Shown here: positions 52,116 to 63,820 of the stretch, piece after piece
How the letters are laid out: each line of letters begins with the position of its first letter
Numbering within the stretch: position 1 is the stretch's first letter
Source: Rallus limicola
Lineage: Eukaryota; Chordata; Aves; Gruiformes; Rallidae
Assembly: GCA_022605955.1 (NCBI GenBank)
Contig: JAKCOZ010000001.1
Span: forward strand, 101,898,211 to 101,962,210
Direction of reading: 5' to 3'
Length of the DNA stretch: 64,000 bases
Position numbers and translations under genes: made by a program
Notes under the pieces: generated by a model
The model's input: the letters and a program-made list of their open reading frames with translations, nothing else
Told to the model about the DNA's origin: nothing
Database searches by the model: none

Positions 52116-52992
52116 AACACGGCACCGGCCGCCGCCCCCTCCCCACGCACCCCCGAGAGCGCCGCCTTCTCTCCGCGGTAGGGCTGCCGCGCCAGCCCGC
52201 GGAAAGCTCTCCCCGCCGCCGCCCCACGCACCTGCGTGCCGGGTGCGGGATGAGCGGAGGCGCTGCGCTGCCCTGCCCTACTCCGGCTGCGCTCCCACCG
52301 GGGGGCGGCGGTGCTCGCCGCCCGACTCCGCGCCCCCAGCCTCCGCCCCGCGGGGGGGATGCCACCGGCCCTCCCGCTCCCTTTCCCGCAGCGCGCCCCC
52401 ACGCAGGGAAAGTTTTCCTTCCCCAGTACGCGGCGGAGAAGCCTCCTCCCCCACCCCCCCCCCGCCCGCAGCGAAGCCTGCGCCCCGCGGGACGCGCTCG
52501 GCCCTCCCCCGCCCTGCCCGCCGGCTGGCGGCGCCGCCGCCCCTCCCCACGGACCCCCGCCGACGCCCCCCGCGCCAGACGGCTCCGCGGGCGGCGGCCG
52601 AAGTTAAGGTGAAAGCGCCCCGGCACCGGCAACCATCGGGTCAGCGAAGGGAACGGACCAAGGTGGCAGGAACAGCCCTGGTTGCCCCCAGCTCTCCGCG
52701 GACACGCGTGGCGAGGGGCGCCCGCACCGGCGGCTCCCAGCTCGCTTCCTCTCCGCCACCCCCGGCTCGCAGCCCCGCTCAGCGGGAGCGGCCCTATTGT
52801 TCGGCGGCTGGAGGGCGACGGCAGCCGAAGAAGCCCCCCGCCGCCCAGCTGCGTGACGGGCGCCGGCGACCGCCGCCTGGCCCGCCGCGGCCGAGCCCGT
52901 ACCGCAGGGGCAGCTGTGGGCAGACAAAGCCTCGGGGAAGCGGAGAAGGACGGTGGGCAAGCCCCCGCCCGGCCGCCCCCTGCCCCGCTTAC

Positions 52993-53049
52993 CTCGAGAG
53001 CCCGAGCGGCGCCAGAGGCCAGCAGCAGGAGGGCTAAGTGGGGCAGCAT
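52993..53049 (-). CDS. APP: APP coding exon 1: start codon and signal peptide (amyloid-beta precursor protein)
   Basis: Reading the minus strand from the ATG at 53049, this exon encodes MLPHLALLLLASGAARALE (19 codons) and stops at a canonical GTAAGC donor (52987-52992). Human APP exon 1 also encodes 19 codons and starts MLPGLALLLLA, so length, phase (0) and sequence all agree. The product is the N-terminal signal peptide of APP, a type I membrane glycoprotein that enters the secretory pathway and is later cut by alpha-, beta- and gamma-secretases. By comparison with human, signal peptidase should cut after Ala17, leaving Leu-Glu at the mature N-terminus. The start context is CGCG-ATG-C, with a purine at -3, as in human. 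APLP2 was considered, but its signal peptide and the residues after it differ clearly. The reading frame stays open upstream to 53370 and downstream into the intron only because the DNA is very GC-rich. Identification is firm because exon 2 lies on the same strand with matching phase. Confidence 0.95.
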
Positions 53050-53152
53050 CGCGGAGGGGGGGGAGGGAGGAAGGGAAGGAGGGAAGCCGGCGAGACGCGG
53101 CAGGGTCCGGCTGTAAATCCGCGGGGCCGCACCGCTGCCGGGGAGAGCGACT
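53050..53152 (-). other. APP: APP 5' untranslated region (transcription start inferred)
   Basis: The start near 53152 is inferred by matching the minus-strand motif CTCAGTCGCTCTCCCCGGCA to the region around the reported human APP start (GTCAGTTTCCTCGGCAGCGG); both continue with GCAGCGG. This predicts a 5'UTR of about 103 nt, somewhat shorter than the human one of about 150 nt. The half nearest the ATG is a C/U tract (rc of 53055-53086). No upstream ATG lies between the inferred start and the coding ATG, and the APP frame has no stop in this interval. The true start could be dispersed, as is usual for CpG-island promoters. Confidence 0.6.
53056..53083 (+). promoter_or_regulatory. G-quadruplex motif on the template strand of the APP 5'UTR
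   Basis: G8 (53056-53063), GGG (53065-53067), GGG (53073-53075) and GGG (53081-53083) are separated by loops of 1, 5 and 5 nt, which fits the canonical quadruplex pattern. It lies on the plus strand, the template for APP, 7-34 nt upstream of the start codon. The RNA therefore carries a C/U tract. The motif is seen directly; folding is inference. Confidence 0.6.
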
Positions 53153-53270
53153 GAGCTGCGGCGGCACCAGCCGAGCGCCGCGGCGGGGCCGGTCAGCTGA
53201 TGGCCCGGCCCGCCCCCGAGCGGGCGGTGCGGCCCGGCCAGGCCCGGCCCTCCCCGCCCGGCGGAGACCC
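53153..53270 (-). promoter_or_regulatory. APP: APP proximal promoter: TATA-less, GC boxes and palindromic E-box
   Basis: Directly upstream of the inferred start there is no TATA box. TCAGCTGA at 53193-53200 is a palindromic CAGCTG E-box in the same relative place as the ATCAGCTGAC element of the human APP promoter. It is followed downstream by a CCGCCGCGGCGCTCGG block that also matches human. Two Sp1-type GC boxes are seen on the minus strand: GGGGCGGG (rc of 53209-53216) and GGGCGGGG (rc of 53252-53259). This is the pattern of a constitutive housekeeping-type promoter. Factor binding is inferred from motif and from human comparison only. Confidence 0.7.
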
Positions 53271-55023
53271 CTAGCGGCGACGCAGCGGCGGCGGTCCGGG
53301 CGCGGTTCGCTGCTGCCGGGTCGCGATGGCCCGGCGCGTCTTTCTCTCTCCTCGCTGCTTCGCCGGCCACAGAGGGGTTAGGCCCGAGCAGCGAGACGGC
53401 TTCTGAGAGCTGGGCCGGGCGGCTTGATGCGGCCTCGGGCTGGGCGCCAGGCCAGCCTTAAAGGCAGTGACAGGGGTGCCGTCGTACGGGTGGTTCGTCT
53501 CCTCCTCCGCCACTCGGGCACCGCGGATGCCCGTGTTCGAAGCCACCGCACCGGCCTGCCTGCCTATCTCCCTGCCGCCGCGGGAGGCCTCGATACACCG
53601 TGGCCCCTCCGAAGTGGCGTGTACAGGAATACTGGCACCCGAAGAACCGCCCCAACGCCAAGCATACGCGGGGTTTAGAGGCTGTCTAACGCATTCTCTC
53701 ATTTCTGACAAGGCTGCACACCAGCCTGGGATCTTCAGTTACTACTGTCCAGGTGAAGATGCAGAGCAGGGCCCTTAGCCCAGGGCCCATGCCGGCCCTG
53801 CCAGTGCTTACCCCCAAAGCCTGAGCCTCCTGCTCACCAGCCTGCAGCCCCCGCGGGATTCCTCTGCTCCCTGCTAATCGCAAGATCAATGTGAAGTTTG
53901 CGGGAGTGCTATCAACAATGAAGGAACGTGGGAACATTGGCAGAGCTGAGGCTTGTGGCAGTTGCAAGGAAGAGATCAAAATGAAATGTAGTGCTTTGTC
54001 AAAAGGCCTTTTTTTCACTGGGGGGCAAAGCAAACGTCTCGTCTTCTCAGTAGCGTTGTAACAGTTGGTATAATAAACCTGTAAGGAGAGCTAAAAATTA
54101 GTATTAGGAGAGTTTCATGTGAAACAGCTGCTGCTGTAGCCAAAATTCAGCATGGCACAGCCTGACCTGTTCTGCCTCTGACCTGCAGGCTCTGTGGCGG
54201 CATCTCTGCTCCCACCAAGGCTCCCAAGACAACAGCTAGCCAACCCACCCAATAACTGGGACCTGCAACACAGCAACATAAGGGCCAGGTGGTGGACATT
54301 TTCACCCCTGTACAGCTGGGTAACAGATGCCAGAAGTGCATTGTCCTCACTGCTGCTTTCACCCACATCTTCTTTTGAGCTCGGAGTTGAAATCCATGTG
54401 GCCAGAACATGCAGAGGGATGCCCACCAGGCAAGAGCATCCTGTCAGCCAAGCAGTAAGGTGCAGTGAGAGACCTCAGTGCCTTAGACCTCAGAGTATTG
54501 GACCCCCACAGCCAGGCCCTAGAGGGAGAAGACCATTCTTATGCCAACATGAATCTTCTTACACAAACAAATGGACTGTCAATGTATGAAAGCTTTAGGG
54601 AACTGCTTGAGTCACTCTGAATTTGAGAGATCTCTGACAGGCAGATAGCAGGTGACACCCCCCTCCCCAAACATAAAGATGCAAAGTGCAATTAGTAAGT
54701 GCTTTTAAGAAACACATCAGTGACATGCCGCAACACAACCTGTGTAAATTAAAATGAGTTAAATAACAACAATGGCAGACTTAGCTGTAATAATTTAATA
54801 CTGTTATCTGCTTCTTAGGATAACAGTCATGTGGCTTTGAGGGGTTTGGGAAGGATTTGCTGTGCAAATCCTTCCAACCAGTTGACTTCTAAATTCAGCC
54901 ATTGGAAAGGCAGCACCATGGTTGGAAATAAGCAACATCCTGCTAAAACTGATGGAGGTCATTCAAAAACAATTCTCTCCAGAAACAATGGAGGTAATCA
55001 GAAGGAAGCTTTTTGCAAGTCCT

Positions 55024-55044
55024 GGGGGGGGGGGGGGGGGGGGG
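55024..55044 (+). repeat. G21 homopolymer upstream of APP
   Basis: Twenty-one G residues, about 1.9 kb upstream of the inferred APP start. Length may be imprecise because such runs sequence poorly. It resembles the G23 run at the exon 2 acceptor, but I see no shared flanking sequence. Confidence 0.85.
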
Positions 55045-58000
55045 AAGAAAAAAACCCAACCAGGCTTCCAGATGGAGTGGATGAAAAACTAAAATAGATT
55101 AATGTAGCCCTTTTATTAAAAGTTGGCTTGGTAGTTCTTTGTAATCACTTCTTCTTAGTGTTAAAATCAAACAGTATTTCAACTGCTGCTTCTTTGGATG
55201 AGCCAAGCACGATTCCTTCCTCACAGTGGGCAGGCAGGCAGGCTTGAGGTCCCTTTTGCCTGTCACTCCTAGGAGTGGGGCAGAGCCATGGGATTGTACA
55301 CCTTGGAGTAGAGGAGGGAAGACTCATGTGAAAAGCTGCAGAGAAGTCCAAGGTACAGAAAGACTTCTGTGAGGTAGTTTCTTCCATTTGCAAGCAGTAA
55401 GAGCCATTGACAATACACAAAAAAACAGTGATGATATTTGCTAACATTTCATGAAGTTAGCTGCTCTGAAAGGTCATAACTGAGGACTTTAGAAAGCTGG
55501 CTATAAGATCTATGGTATTTGTAGATAGCCTGCCGATAGGAAAAAACCCAGAGATTGTGTCCTATTTTCCACAGGATGTGTCTAGAAGACCCAGTACACT
55601 TTTTTCCTTGCGTTCTCTACCTGTCATCTTAGTATCAAAATTCAGTCTTAGGAGACCTTGGAAGCTATCATAGCTGGAGGACAATGAAGCCCACTACCAC
55701 CTCACAATGGAAATCATCTTCCCAGGGAAGAAAGCGGCATAGGCTGGATCACAAAATTATAGGGCTTAAGTTCAAATCTAATAAAATGCCTTCAGCAAAT
55801 AATCCCAATCTGCATTCAGATGTGGTTTGCCCTTTCACTTCTGAGCTTTGTTCTTCAGTCTTGACGTGGTAACTTTCAAAGTGGTGACCAAGCATGCGTG
55901 TCAAGTTTAATTTTTTGGCCACTTCTGTGCTCTGCCTGTGCATCTTTGTGTGCCAGTGTGTCTAGTATTATTTTACAGCCTTTTCATTTTAATACATTAT
56001 GTGTATGGAAACATTGTTCAGCCGTACAGTTCCTCATTGAACACTCATGAAGCAAGTGGACCTTATCCACAAATGCTGACAGTACTCCACAATAAGCAAT
56101 AAAGCACCTCAGCCTGCTTCAGAACCTGCATTTCTGCAGTGAATAAGTGAAGGGGGATTTCACTCCACCTATCTTATGTTGGCACGCTTACCAAAGCAGC
56201 ATGTTGTCGGGTCGAATATATATTTTGTCCTGGAAAGGAGCCTGTTCTTTTGGTAAGAAGAAGAAATGGAAATTTTTTAACTCTCCACCCACCCTCCTAA
56301 GAGCTAACTGGAGGGGCGTGCTGGGGGAACCAAGGGCTGTATCGCCACCCTGGGAACGTTCCTCAGTTACCCTTCAGCAGTAAGCCTCCCCTTGGTGCTC
56401 CAGTGTCTCTCCCAGCAGAGCTGTTACAGGAGGACTGGTACGTGGTTTCTGAAGGGGGCCAGGTAGCCTGGGGCACAGACGCAAGGATGGCAGATACCTC
56501 TGACCACGTGCAAGTGGTGTGACAGGGTACATGCAGTCTAGCACTGTTCACCGAATCTCTGATTGTGGAGGCTTATTTCATTCACACCAAAAATTAGTGG
56601 TATTAGCCCCGTTTTCACCCATGCTGGTATTAGGGATGATTCCTTGGGCAGATTCTCTTGGGACAGCGCTACAACCAGTGCTTTCCCAGAGATGATTTCT
56701 CCGTTTGTTCTCGACTCCGAAGAGAGGGCTCCAAGCTGGCGAACTTGAGTTTTGGTTTGGAATTTGATGCTGACTCACTGTGTCCTTCTGGAGTCGCTTC
56801 GCTTCAGTGCTCACCATTTTCTTTACCAGGGATAATACCATTTCCACTGCCTTTGTGATTCATGTAGGGAACTGAACAAAACACTGGGGTTAGTATTTCT
56901 GAATGAACTTCTCTGAGTTCAAGACTTGGATCCTACTGAGCCGGTACCTTCTGTGTTAGTCCCAGCTAAGAAGTTTTTCTGTACCCTGACAATGACTGCA
57001 GAGTAAATTACCAGGTTTGGTTTGGACACCTCCAGCGGGAATTTGTATTTTCAAATAGCACAGAATTAATTTTAATGGAAAACCTTTAGGTTTTATGCTG
57101 CACCTTGAACCACTGCAGGTATAATTAATCTGCTCACTGTCATGCAAGCGTCCTCTAGAGACATTTATTTTTTTTCCTTTGGAGTCAGCCTGCAACCCTG
57201 AGAAAGAGGCCCTCTAAATATTAATCCAAAATAGGAAGAGAGAGATTGTAACTAATCAACCCTACACAAGTACATGCTGTTAGCAGCAACAATGGGTGCG
57301 GATATGATTTCAAAGACTGAACAGTTGATCCTTGTCTGAATTCTGCAAAGCACCTTCAGGTTTTGGCTCTTAGAGATGCAGCACACAGTTAGGTAGCCAG
57401 TAGCCATAGCGACCTACTCACATGCAAATGATTTGTTCTGCATAGCACAGAGTATTAAGAGTTGATGATATCTACTGGAGCAGGTACACAATACAAATGG
57501 CAGAGCCAAGCGAATAATGAAATCACAGTCCGAAAATCCCAGGAGTGCTCAGCCAAGGAAATGAAATGGATACGTGAACAACAGTAATTGCTCTGGTGAT
57601 GAGGATGTGAACGTACATGGACATCACTCCCTACCAAACAAATACGGTGTTATTATGGCTTTTGCCTTTGTCGACAGAAGATGCTGTTGCTTGCTCATGG
57701 TGTCAGTAAAGAGGAGATCTTCAGGATGGCTGCTACTTCGTTTGATTCTCTTTCCCTGGTTTTGTTTACCCAATTACTACATAACACAAATATTCCTCGC
57801 AGAATCAGAGTTTAACACTTAATTCCTTTTATTTTTTCCACTGCATGTGCTGAATATTCCTAGATTTTTTTGGCTTCATGATCAATTTACTGATAAAGTA
57901 TTTCAGGTGCAGGCTTTCTCTCGGTGTTTTCCTTACCGTCCTATACACGAACGACTCGGTACCAACATGTTTTTCCCAACAAATCAAAATGTCACCCTAC

Positions 58001-58997
58001 CATACAAAAGGCCAGTTTCTTTCCAGGCAAGTCAGGTTTGGTATTGCTCAGAGAACAATCAACACTTCCAAATGGTCAGAGTAAACCCTTGAGATCATCT
58101 AACTCCACAAAAAACTCCAGAGCAACTATGCAAACAACATTTAGCTATTTGCGCCCCTGTAACTCCAAGTAATGGTGGGCTTTTTGCATGTTATGAAGGC
58201 CACCAGATGAGATGGTCGTGGTCCTCTCAGCCTCTTTTCAGCAGCTCGTTCTGCTATGATCTGTCCTCCCAGATATAACAGTTTGTGGTCTGAATATCCC
58301 AAATCATCGGTATTTAACAAAAATAGAGCCAACTAATAGGATGTCTTTGATTTCTTTCAATGTCAGAAAAACATGCTAGTAAGCTTTTTTAGCACTATTA
58401 AAAAGTCGTTAATTCCTTTTTTTCCTCTCAAAGATTTACTTCTATTTTTACCTTGTGCTGTGTTTCCCTGATGCTTTGCCTCATCTCCACAGGCACAGCT
58501 CTCTAGAGCTTTGTCCATGTCAGGTTACCCCCCCATGGGATCTAGCTCTTCTGTAGCTCTGCCCAGAGCTGTCCTGCTGTCTGACATCTGTCCAGCCCTG
58601 CAGGAAGATCAGGAGTCCCCGAACACTCGGCTTTCAGGCTCCTGTTACCTCCTTCTCTGCAATATGAGATTGAACTCCTTATTTAATACCTATTAATGCA
58701 CAGCTTATTGCCCTATGAACTTTGTACAGGACAGGAGGGTGCTGCTGATAAATCAACCAGCTGTGCTTGGAGGTGGTAGTGAAGTTCTCAAACAAAAATC
58801 GTGGCGTTTTTGAAGCACTTCTACTTTTTCCAGACCTCACAGACCTTCCACAGATGTCTGAATGGACCCCAAGATAAAAAAAGATGCCACTAGCTGGGCA
58901 AAAGGAGCCATCTGTACAAAGTTAGACATGGTGCTTTGTTTCAACACTGTCTTGGAGCTGAAATAAAAAAAATGAAACAGGAAATCTGGCAGATGGT

Positions 58998-59038
58998 GTG
59001 TGTATTTATGTGTGTATGTGTATGTATACATAAAATAT
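58998..59038 (+). repeat. (TG)n/(TA)n imperfect microsatellite
   Basis: GTGTGTGTATTTATGTGTGTATGTGTATGTATAC-type alternating sequence; simple repeat in the 5' flank. Confidence 0.8.
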
Positions 59039-61842
59039 ATCTTAGATTCTGAGTTTGGTTAACTGAAGGCATTTGTATAGAATGAGAAAAGACATTGTTA
59101 TTTTCATTCTTTCAGCATAGTGTCTGAGCTCCTAAAATACCTGCTTAATTGCTGATGCAGCAGTTTGGGATGCTCAAAGGCCCATTCTACCACCTCTTGC
59201 TGAAAACACAACACTCAGCTCGACTTTGAAAGTCCCTGTTAATGTGTAATAGCAAAATTAAACCAAATACATTTAAGAACAGTAGCAGGCATGGCTTAAT
59301 ACAGAACAGCTGTTTGTCAGGAAACTTTAACAGAAGCATCCCCGCTCCTTAACTTGCTTACAGGAGGCTTAACTCACCACATAATTTGGCCTTTGCTCTA
59401 CTGAGAAGAAAATGTAGTAGCTCTTCTCAAGGCTGTGAAAATCTGAAGCTGTCAACAGAGACTGTTCAGGGAAAGGGAAGTCTGAGGCCTTTATGTTGTA
59501 TAAATAACAAATTCAGCTGTAAAACAACTCTGCTGATACTCAGCAGGTGACAAGGAAGCCTCTTGAGCCATAAAGCCTGTATCTCAGATGTGGACAAAAA
59601 GCACCCAGTCCGCGAAACTGTTACACAGGTGCAGCAGCTGGTGTGTAGGTGCCACGGGTTTCTGTCCCTGCGCTCCCTGTACGGCCATTTGACAGGCTCA
59701 AAGCATTACCTGAAAGACTGTGGCTCCAAGCTGGAGGGATGGAAATGGGAGCTATAAACAAGGGTGACACTGCTGTAGCCCCAGATGCTTTCCTCTGTAA
59801 GCATCCCGGGCTTTCACCCTGACAACTGCCTCGGCCTGCACAACGCCGGCGTGTTTGCATTCCCAGTGCCACGCTGCAGCAACGTTTGTGGTGGGAGGAG
59901 AGGCTGAGGCCTGCATCTGTAACTCTCTCAGCTTGCTGTTGGTAAATTCGTATGAGGAGGCAGCAAAAGTGTGCCATGGAGTAGCCTGTACAGCGCCAGT
60001 ATGTGCAAGGATGTTTTTAAAGAGGACACAAAGTGGAAAGGAAAAAGAAATCTCCCTTCATTCCCAGTACCAAAACCTGGTAGTTTGGGGGGTTTTTTCC
60101 CCTCAAGATCTGCAGTTCAAGGCAATAGGTGGACCTGAAAATAAAGGAAGCATATTTGTTTTAAATTAAAAGTACTGCTTCTTCTTGGCCTCTTGTATTT
60201 TTACATGCTGTGGAGATTGCTAACACCTGCAATGGTTATCATCCAGAAGTCAATTTATTTTGCAGAATGAAATGTAAGAAGAGAGAAGAGGAGAAAGCTT
60301 CAAAATAGTATATCCTTTCCTGAGTCCAGTTCGCATTTGCCAGGCAAGCTGACTCAGTGTCCTCAGAAATTCACAAGCAACTGTGGAACGTGAGGTATTT
60401 TCTCATATATTAGCCGGTGCTCAAAATGATGTGCCTAGGCTAATATGCACACATGAGAAAGTACAGATCAGATTGCTCGGTGAGATGGCTGATATTGCTC
60501 TGGGACAAGGACAAGTATCTTCTCACGTGGCCTTGAAAATTGGCTGCAGGGAAGCTATGAGGATTTTGGTATCATGGACAGTTATCACAAAGCATAGTGC
60601 ACAGTGCAGCTATGCAGATTAGGTGATCACCAAAATATAAATGAACTCTTCCAAGAGATTAATTTCTGTACAGTCTCATAGTAATACTGCAATCACTGGT
60701 GAGAGGCCAGGAGCATAATAACGCAGCTGCACAACAGCACAGGAAGAGACACGCTCAGTCCATCTAGGAATTGCAACCATCTTTTATAAAACACTCACAG
60801 TATTAGAAGCAGGAAAGTTTGTTCACAAGCACATAAATCAGTGACTGAAGGTGCTTTGTAATGGATGGTTTTGCGCTGAAGATGAAGGGGGGTGGGGGAA
60901 TTGCAATGAAGAAACACAGACGGTTCTGTACACAAGAATAATGCCATCCTTGGATCCTCCGTGCTTTGTAATCACCCTGCAATTTCTCTCAGCAAAAAGA
61001 TTTTAAAATATTTGCTCAGGTTGATTTGGCATACATCTGCCCTATTCCTTTACACACACACACAAAAATGGACATATCTTTCCCTGACTAACAGCATAGA
61101 CACAAAAATATACTGGGAATAGGACAGTGGGTAAAATTTCCTTCCCAACAGCAGAATTATATGAAAGATGCTCACTGGTACAGACGAAGTTGGTTCCATT
61201 GCAGAAGGCTATAAAACGACTTTGCATAGTGGCAAGTTAAAGCAAGGGCAAGGTTCCTCTCATTAGCTGTTACCACACAGGTCCAGCATCATAACCCTCT
61301 CACACCGGGTGCAGGGGCCTTGTACACACTGAGCCTTCTGCCTCAGCACCTGATGAGGCTGCAGGGCTGCTCCTTCCCTGCATTTGGGCTGTGGTTGGGT
61401 CTCAGGCACCCAGCAGCTCTGCAGCTCACATGGAGCGTTCTTTCAGGCACCCATTGGCAGAGGTGGAAATGTCAAAATATTCATCATAACAGAGATGCTG
61501 ACATTATTTTTTTTTTGCCTTTTTTTAATGAGCTACTAGTGAAGCGTTGAAAGTGATGTGGCTGCTTTTATAATAGCATGGAAATACATGGAGTTAAAGA
61601 GGATCAATGTCATGCTAGACATTTGAAGAACCATCTATTTTTTAATTTTTTTTTTTCAAAACATCAACACGGTGCAGTAGAAAGAACAGATTCTGACACC
61701 TGCATATGAAAGCCTATCTTTGTACACAAAAGAAAGGCCTCCCTGGGAACTAACTCTCGGTTCAGCTACTGCACTACATAATCATGGAGGGAATCAGATC
61801 AAGCTGTAAAAGCTAATATCTGGTTAAAGCTCACTAAGTCCT

Positions 61843-61902
61843 ATTTTCAAAAGTAATTTGTTTGAGGTTGACTTAATTTCATTTAAAGTCACTTTTGAAA
61901 AT
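61843..61902. repeat. Hairpin-type ancient interspersed repeat (tentative)
   Basis: ATTTTCAAAAGT (61843-61854) and ACTTTTGAAAAT (61891-61902) are perfect 12-bp inverted repeats around a 36-nt spacer. The surrounding wording (CTATTTTCAAAAGT ... TTGACTTAATTTCATTTAAAGTC) resembles an old dispersed repeat of reptiles and birds in which CAAAAGTGACTT and AAGTCACTTTTG arms recur. Family assignment is from memory and uncertain. Confidence 0.5.
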
Positions 61903-62572
61903 GTGAAAAATTACTCTGAAATTGCTGAGGTTATTTCAAATACATCCCCTGACATATTCTACTTACACATGCATTGCCCCACATGGAGCATCAATTGTCT
62001 TTCAAAATAAAAAAAAACAAACCCGCAATTTTGAAAAGGTGCTGGGGAGTTGTACAGCACAGCTGAAGTGGCAAATGTATCTTCCATTTGCTCTGAATTT
62101 TAAGTGTAATACATTCAGGAAACCTCACACAAATTCCATTTTCAGAGACAAAAGAAGAAATTCTTCTAACAGAGAAAATGAATGAAAAGTTTGAACACCA
62201 TCTCAAAGCATAATGCGCAAATACTTCTATCGTAATAGGTGTACAGTAGATCTACTAAGCCATGGCTATAAATATATTGAAAATGATAGATATAAATACT
62301 GATGTTCAGCATCTGAAGTCTGATCATCAGTCTAAAGAAGAAAAATTGCAGGAAATTAAGCAGATAAATCCAGTATTAGTCTGTCCAATACCTAAGTTGT
62401 CCCATTTGGTTTCTTACATTTTTAAGCCAAACATATAGTACTGCTCTTACTGTCAGACTGTCAAGGTAACCAGTCCTTATTCCTCCTCCCAGCACTTAGA
62501 CATTATTTGTATACCCAGAAATTATTTCTATACCTAATTCTATTAAGTATGTATCTCATACACACCTTTATA

Positions 62573-62589
62573 AATATATATATATAATA
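62573..62589 (+). repeat. (AT)n microsatellite
   Basis: About eight alternating TA units; simple repeat in the 5' flank. Confidence 0.75.
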
Positions 62590-63742
62590 TGATACACTCA
62601 CTATGTTGTATTTTATAGTGATATATCTGTTAAAGTAGTTATGATGTGAGTACACATCTAGATGAGGAAAACAGCCCTGACCGTCATTAATCATGTGGGC
62701 TGGTGGAAGCAACACATCAGCATTGCAGCAGCACTGGTGACATTCGAAACTGACTGAACCATCACTGATCACTTAATCTTATGAAAAACGATTGAGAAAG
62801 CAGCACACTTATTGTTCTTATTACATGCTTCTGCGCCGATCTAGGTCTCATCATGATCAAAAGAAGTCTTTTTATTAACTATCAGGTACTGGATGGAATT
62901 TGAAGGGAACAATACTACAGTCTCCAGTTCACATCAAGAAATATCCAAGATGTTATGGTGCAGTCCCACACCCATTTAGAACCGACCCATGTCCCTGCCT
63001 TCAGCCAGGCCTTTCCACCTTCTGCCTTACTCCAGCACAAGTACATAGGCAATGAGTCCACTCAGAGCTGATTTAGCTGAAACATACACATTTTTTGGTG
63101 AGATTTGTTTGTGCAGTCATCCAGCCAATCTAGGCTTTAATTATCACAGAACCATGGCCTCATTCTTCAGGAAATATCCTGACTGTAATGGGAAAGAGGC
63201 ATTAAAAATCAGTGTGCTGAAATTACCCAAAATACATATCTACATCTGTGTATATATGGGAAATATGGGAAATGGAAAAATGGGAATTACCATGATAAAG
63301 GATGCTTTTTTTTCCCTGTTGTTGCAGAACTGCATCGTGTACTGTCTGAGGTCAGATGTTATGCTGCTCAAGCTCAAATATAAATTACCTAAATTCCTTT
63401 GGGTGGCTGCATTCAGAAAAGAAAAAAAGGAAAGGAGTTATGTGTAGCACCAAGGCTACAAATGGCTGGTATATTGCCAACACATTTCAGGTAAACTTTG
63501 TGAGCAACTTAACATGTCATAACAGCAGCTTGAAGTAAGCTGGAAGCATCTGACTTATTCTGTGGTATGTCACTGCCTGTGCAGACAAGGCACCCATGTT
63601 AAAGAGAAAATGTGGACTGAAAATATGGTGACATATTTAATTAAATGTTTTGACTTCATTTCTTCAGGATTATACCTGGGCAGCACTTAGTGTAGCGATG
63701 CTTAAGATGTGCTTTTCAAAAGTATTCAGAGTTGACATAGTT

Positions 63743-63820
63743 CTACTCCCAAGTGAAAATCAGTAGGAGTTTTACTGCTGACTTCTACAGAATATAAACC
63801 AATGCTGAGCACTTCTGAAA
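63743..63820. repeat. Possible ancient amniote repeat remnant
   Basis: TTCTACTCCCAAGTGAAAAT and CAGTAGGAGTTTTACTGCTG resemble a widespread amniote repeat that reads roughly ACTCCCATTGAAGTCA with GGGAGTTTTGCCATTGACTT. The match is diverged and by eye only. Confidence 0.3.

Larger units (their letters stand above)
7304..52992 (-). other. APP: APP intron 1 (45,689 bp)
   Basis: This intron runs from the GTAAGC donor after codon 19 to the CAG acceptor before codon 20. A very long first intron is also a feature of human APP. It contains five CR1 fragments, an ERVL LTR with a nested solo LTR, and scattered low-complexity tracts, described separately. I found no convincing additional coding exon on either strand. 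The open frames over 60 codons in the AT-rich parts are short, have no recognisable family, and look like chance. Confidence 0.9.
51290..53680. other. CpG island spanning APP promoter, exon 1 and the first part of intron 1
   Basis: CpG dinucleotides and G/C runs are dense here, in sharp contrast to the AT-rich sequence on both sides. About 1.7 kb of the island lies inside intron 1 and about 0.5 kb upstream of the promoter. It includes a NotI site (GCGGCCGC near 51977), a 14-C run (51831-51844) and several G-quadruplex motifs. Long open frames on both strands across it, up to 586 codons, arise because stop codons are rare in GC-rich DNA and are not called as genes. Boundaries are by eye. Confidence 0.88.

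Noticed and set aside
51650..53037. 320- and 426-codon plus-strand open frames in the CpG island
   Set aside because: Same cause: Pro/Arg/Ala-rich chance frames on the opposite strand, with no domain or splice support.
51610..53370. 586-codon minus-strand open frame across the CpG island
   Set aside because: It contains the real exon 1 but runs through the exon 1 donor and upstream of the inferred start. Its length reflects GC-rich DNA with few stops, and the protein is low-complexity Pro/Arg/Gly/Ala.
53271..53711. Divergent plus-strand gene sharing the APP CpG island
   Set aside because: Several short open frames exist, but there is no recognisable protein, no clear first-exon structure and no conserved start.
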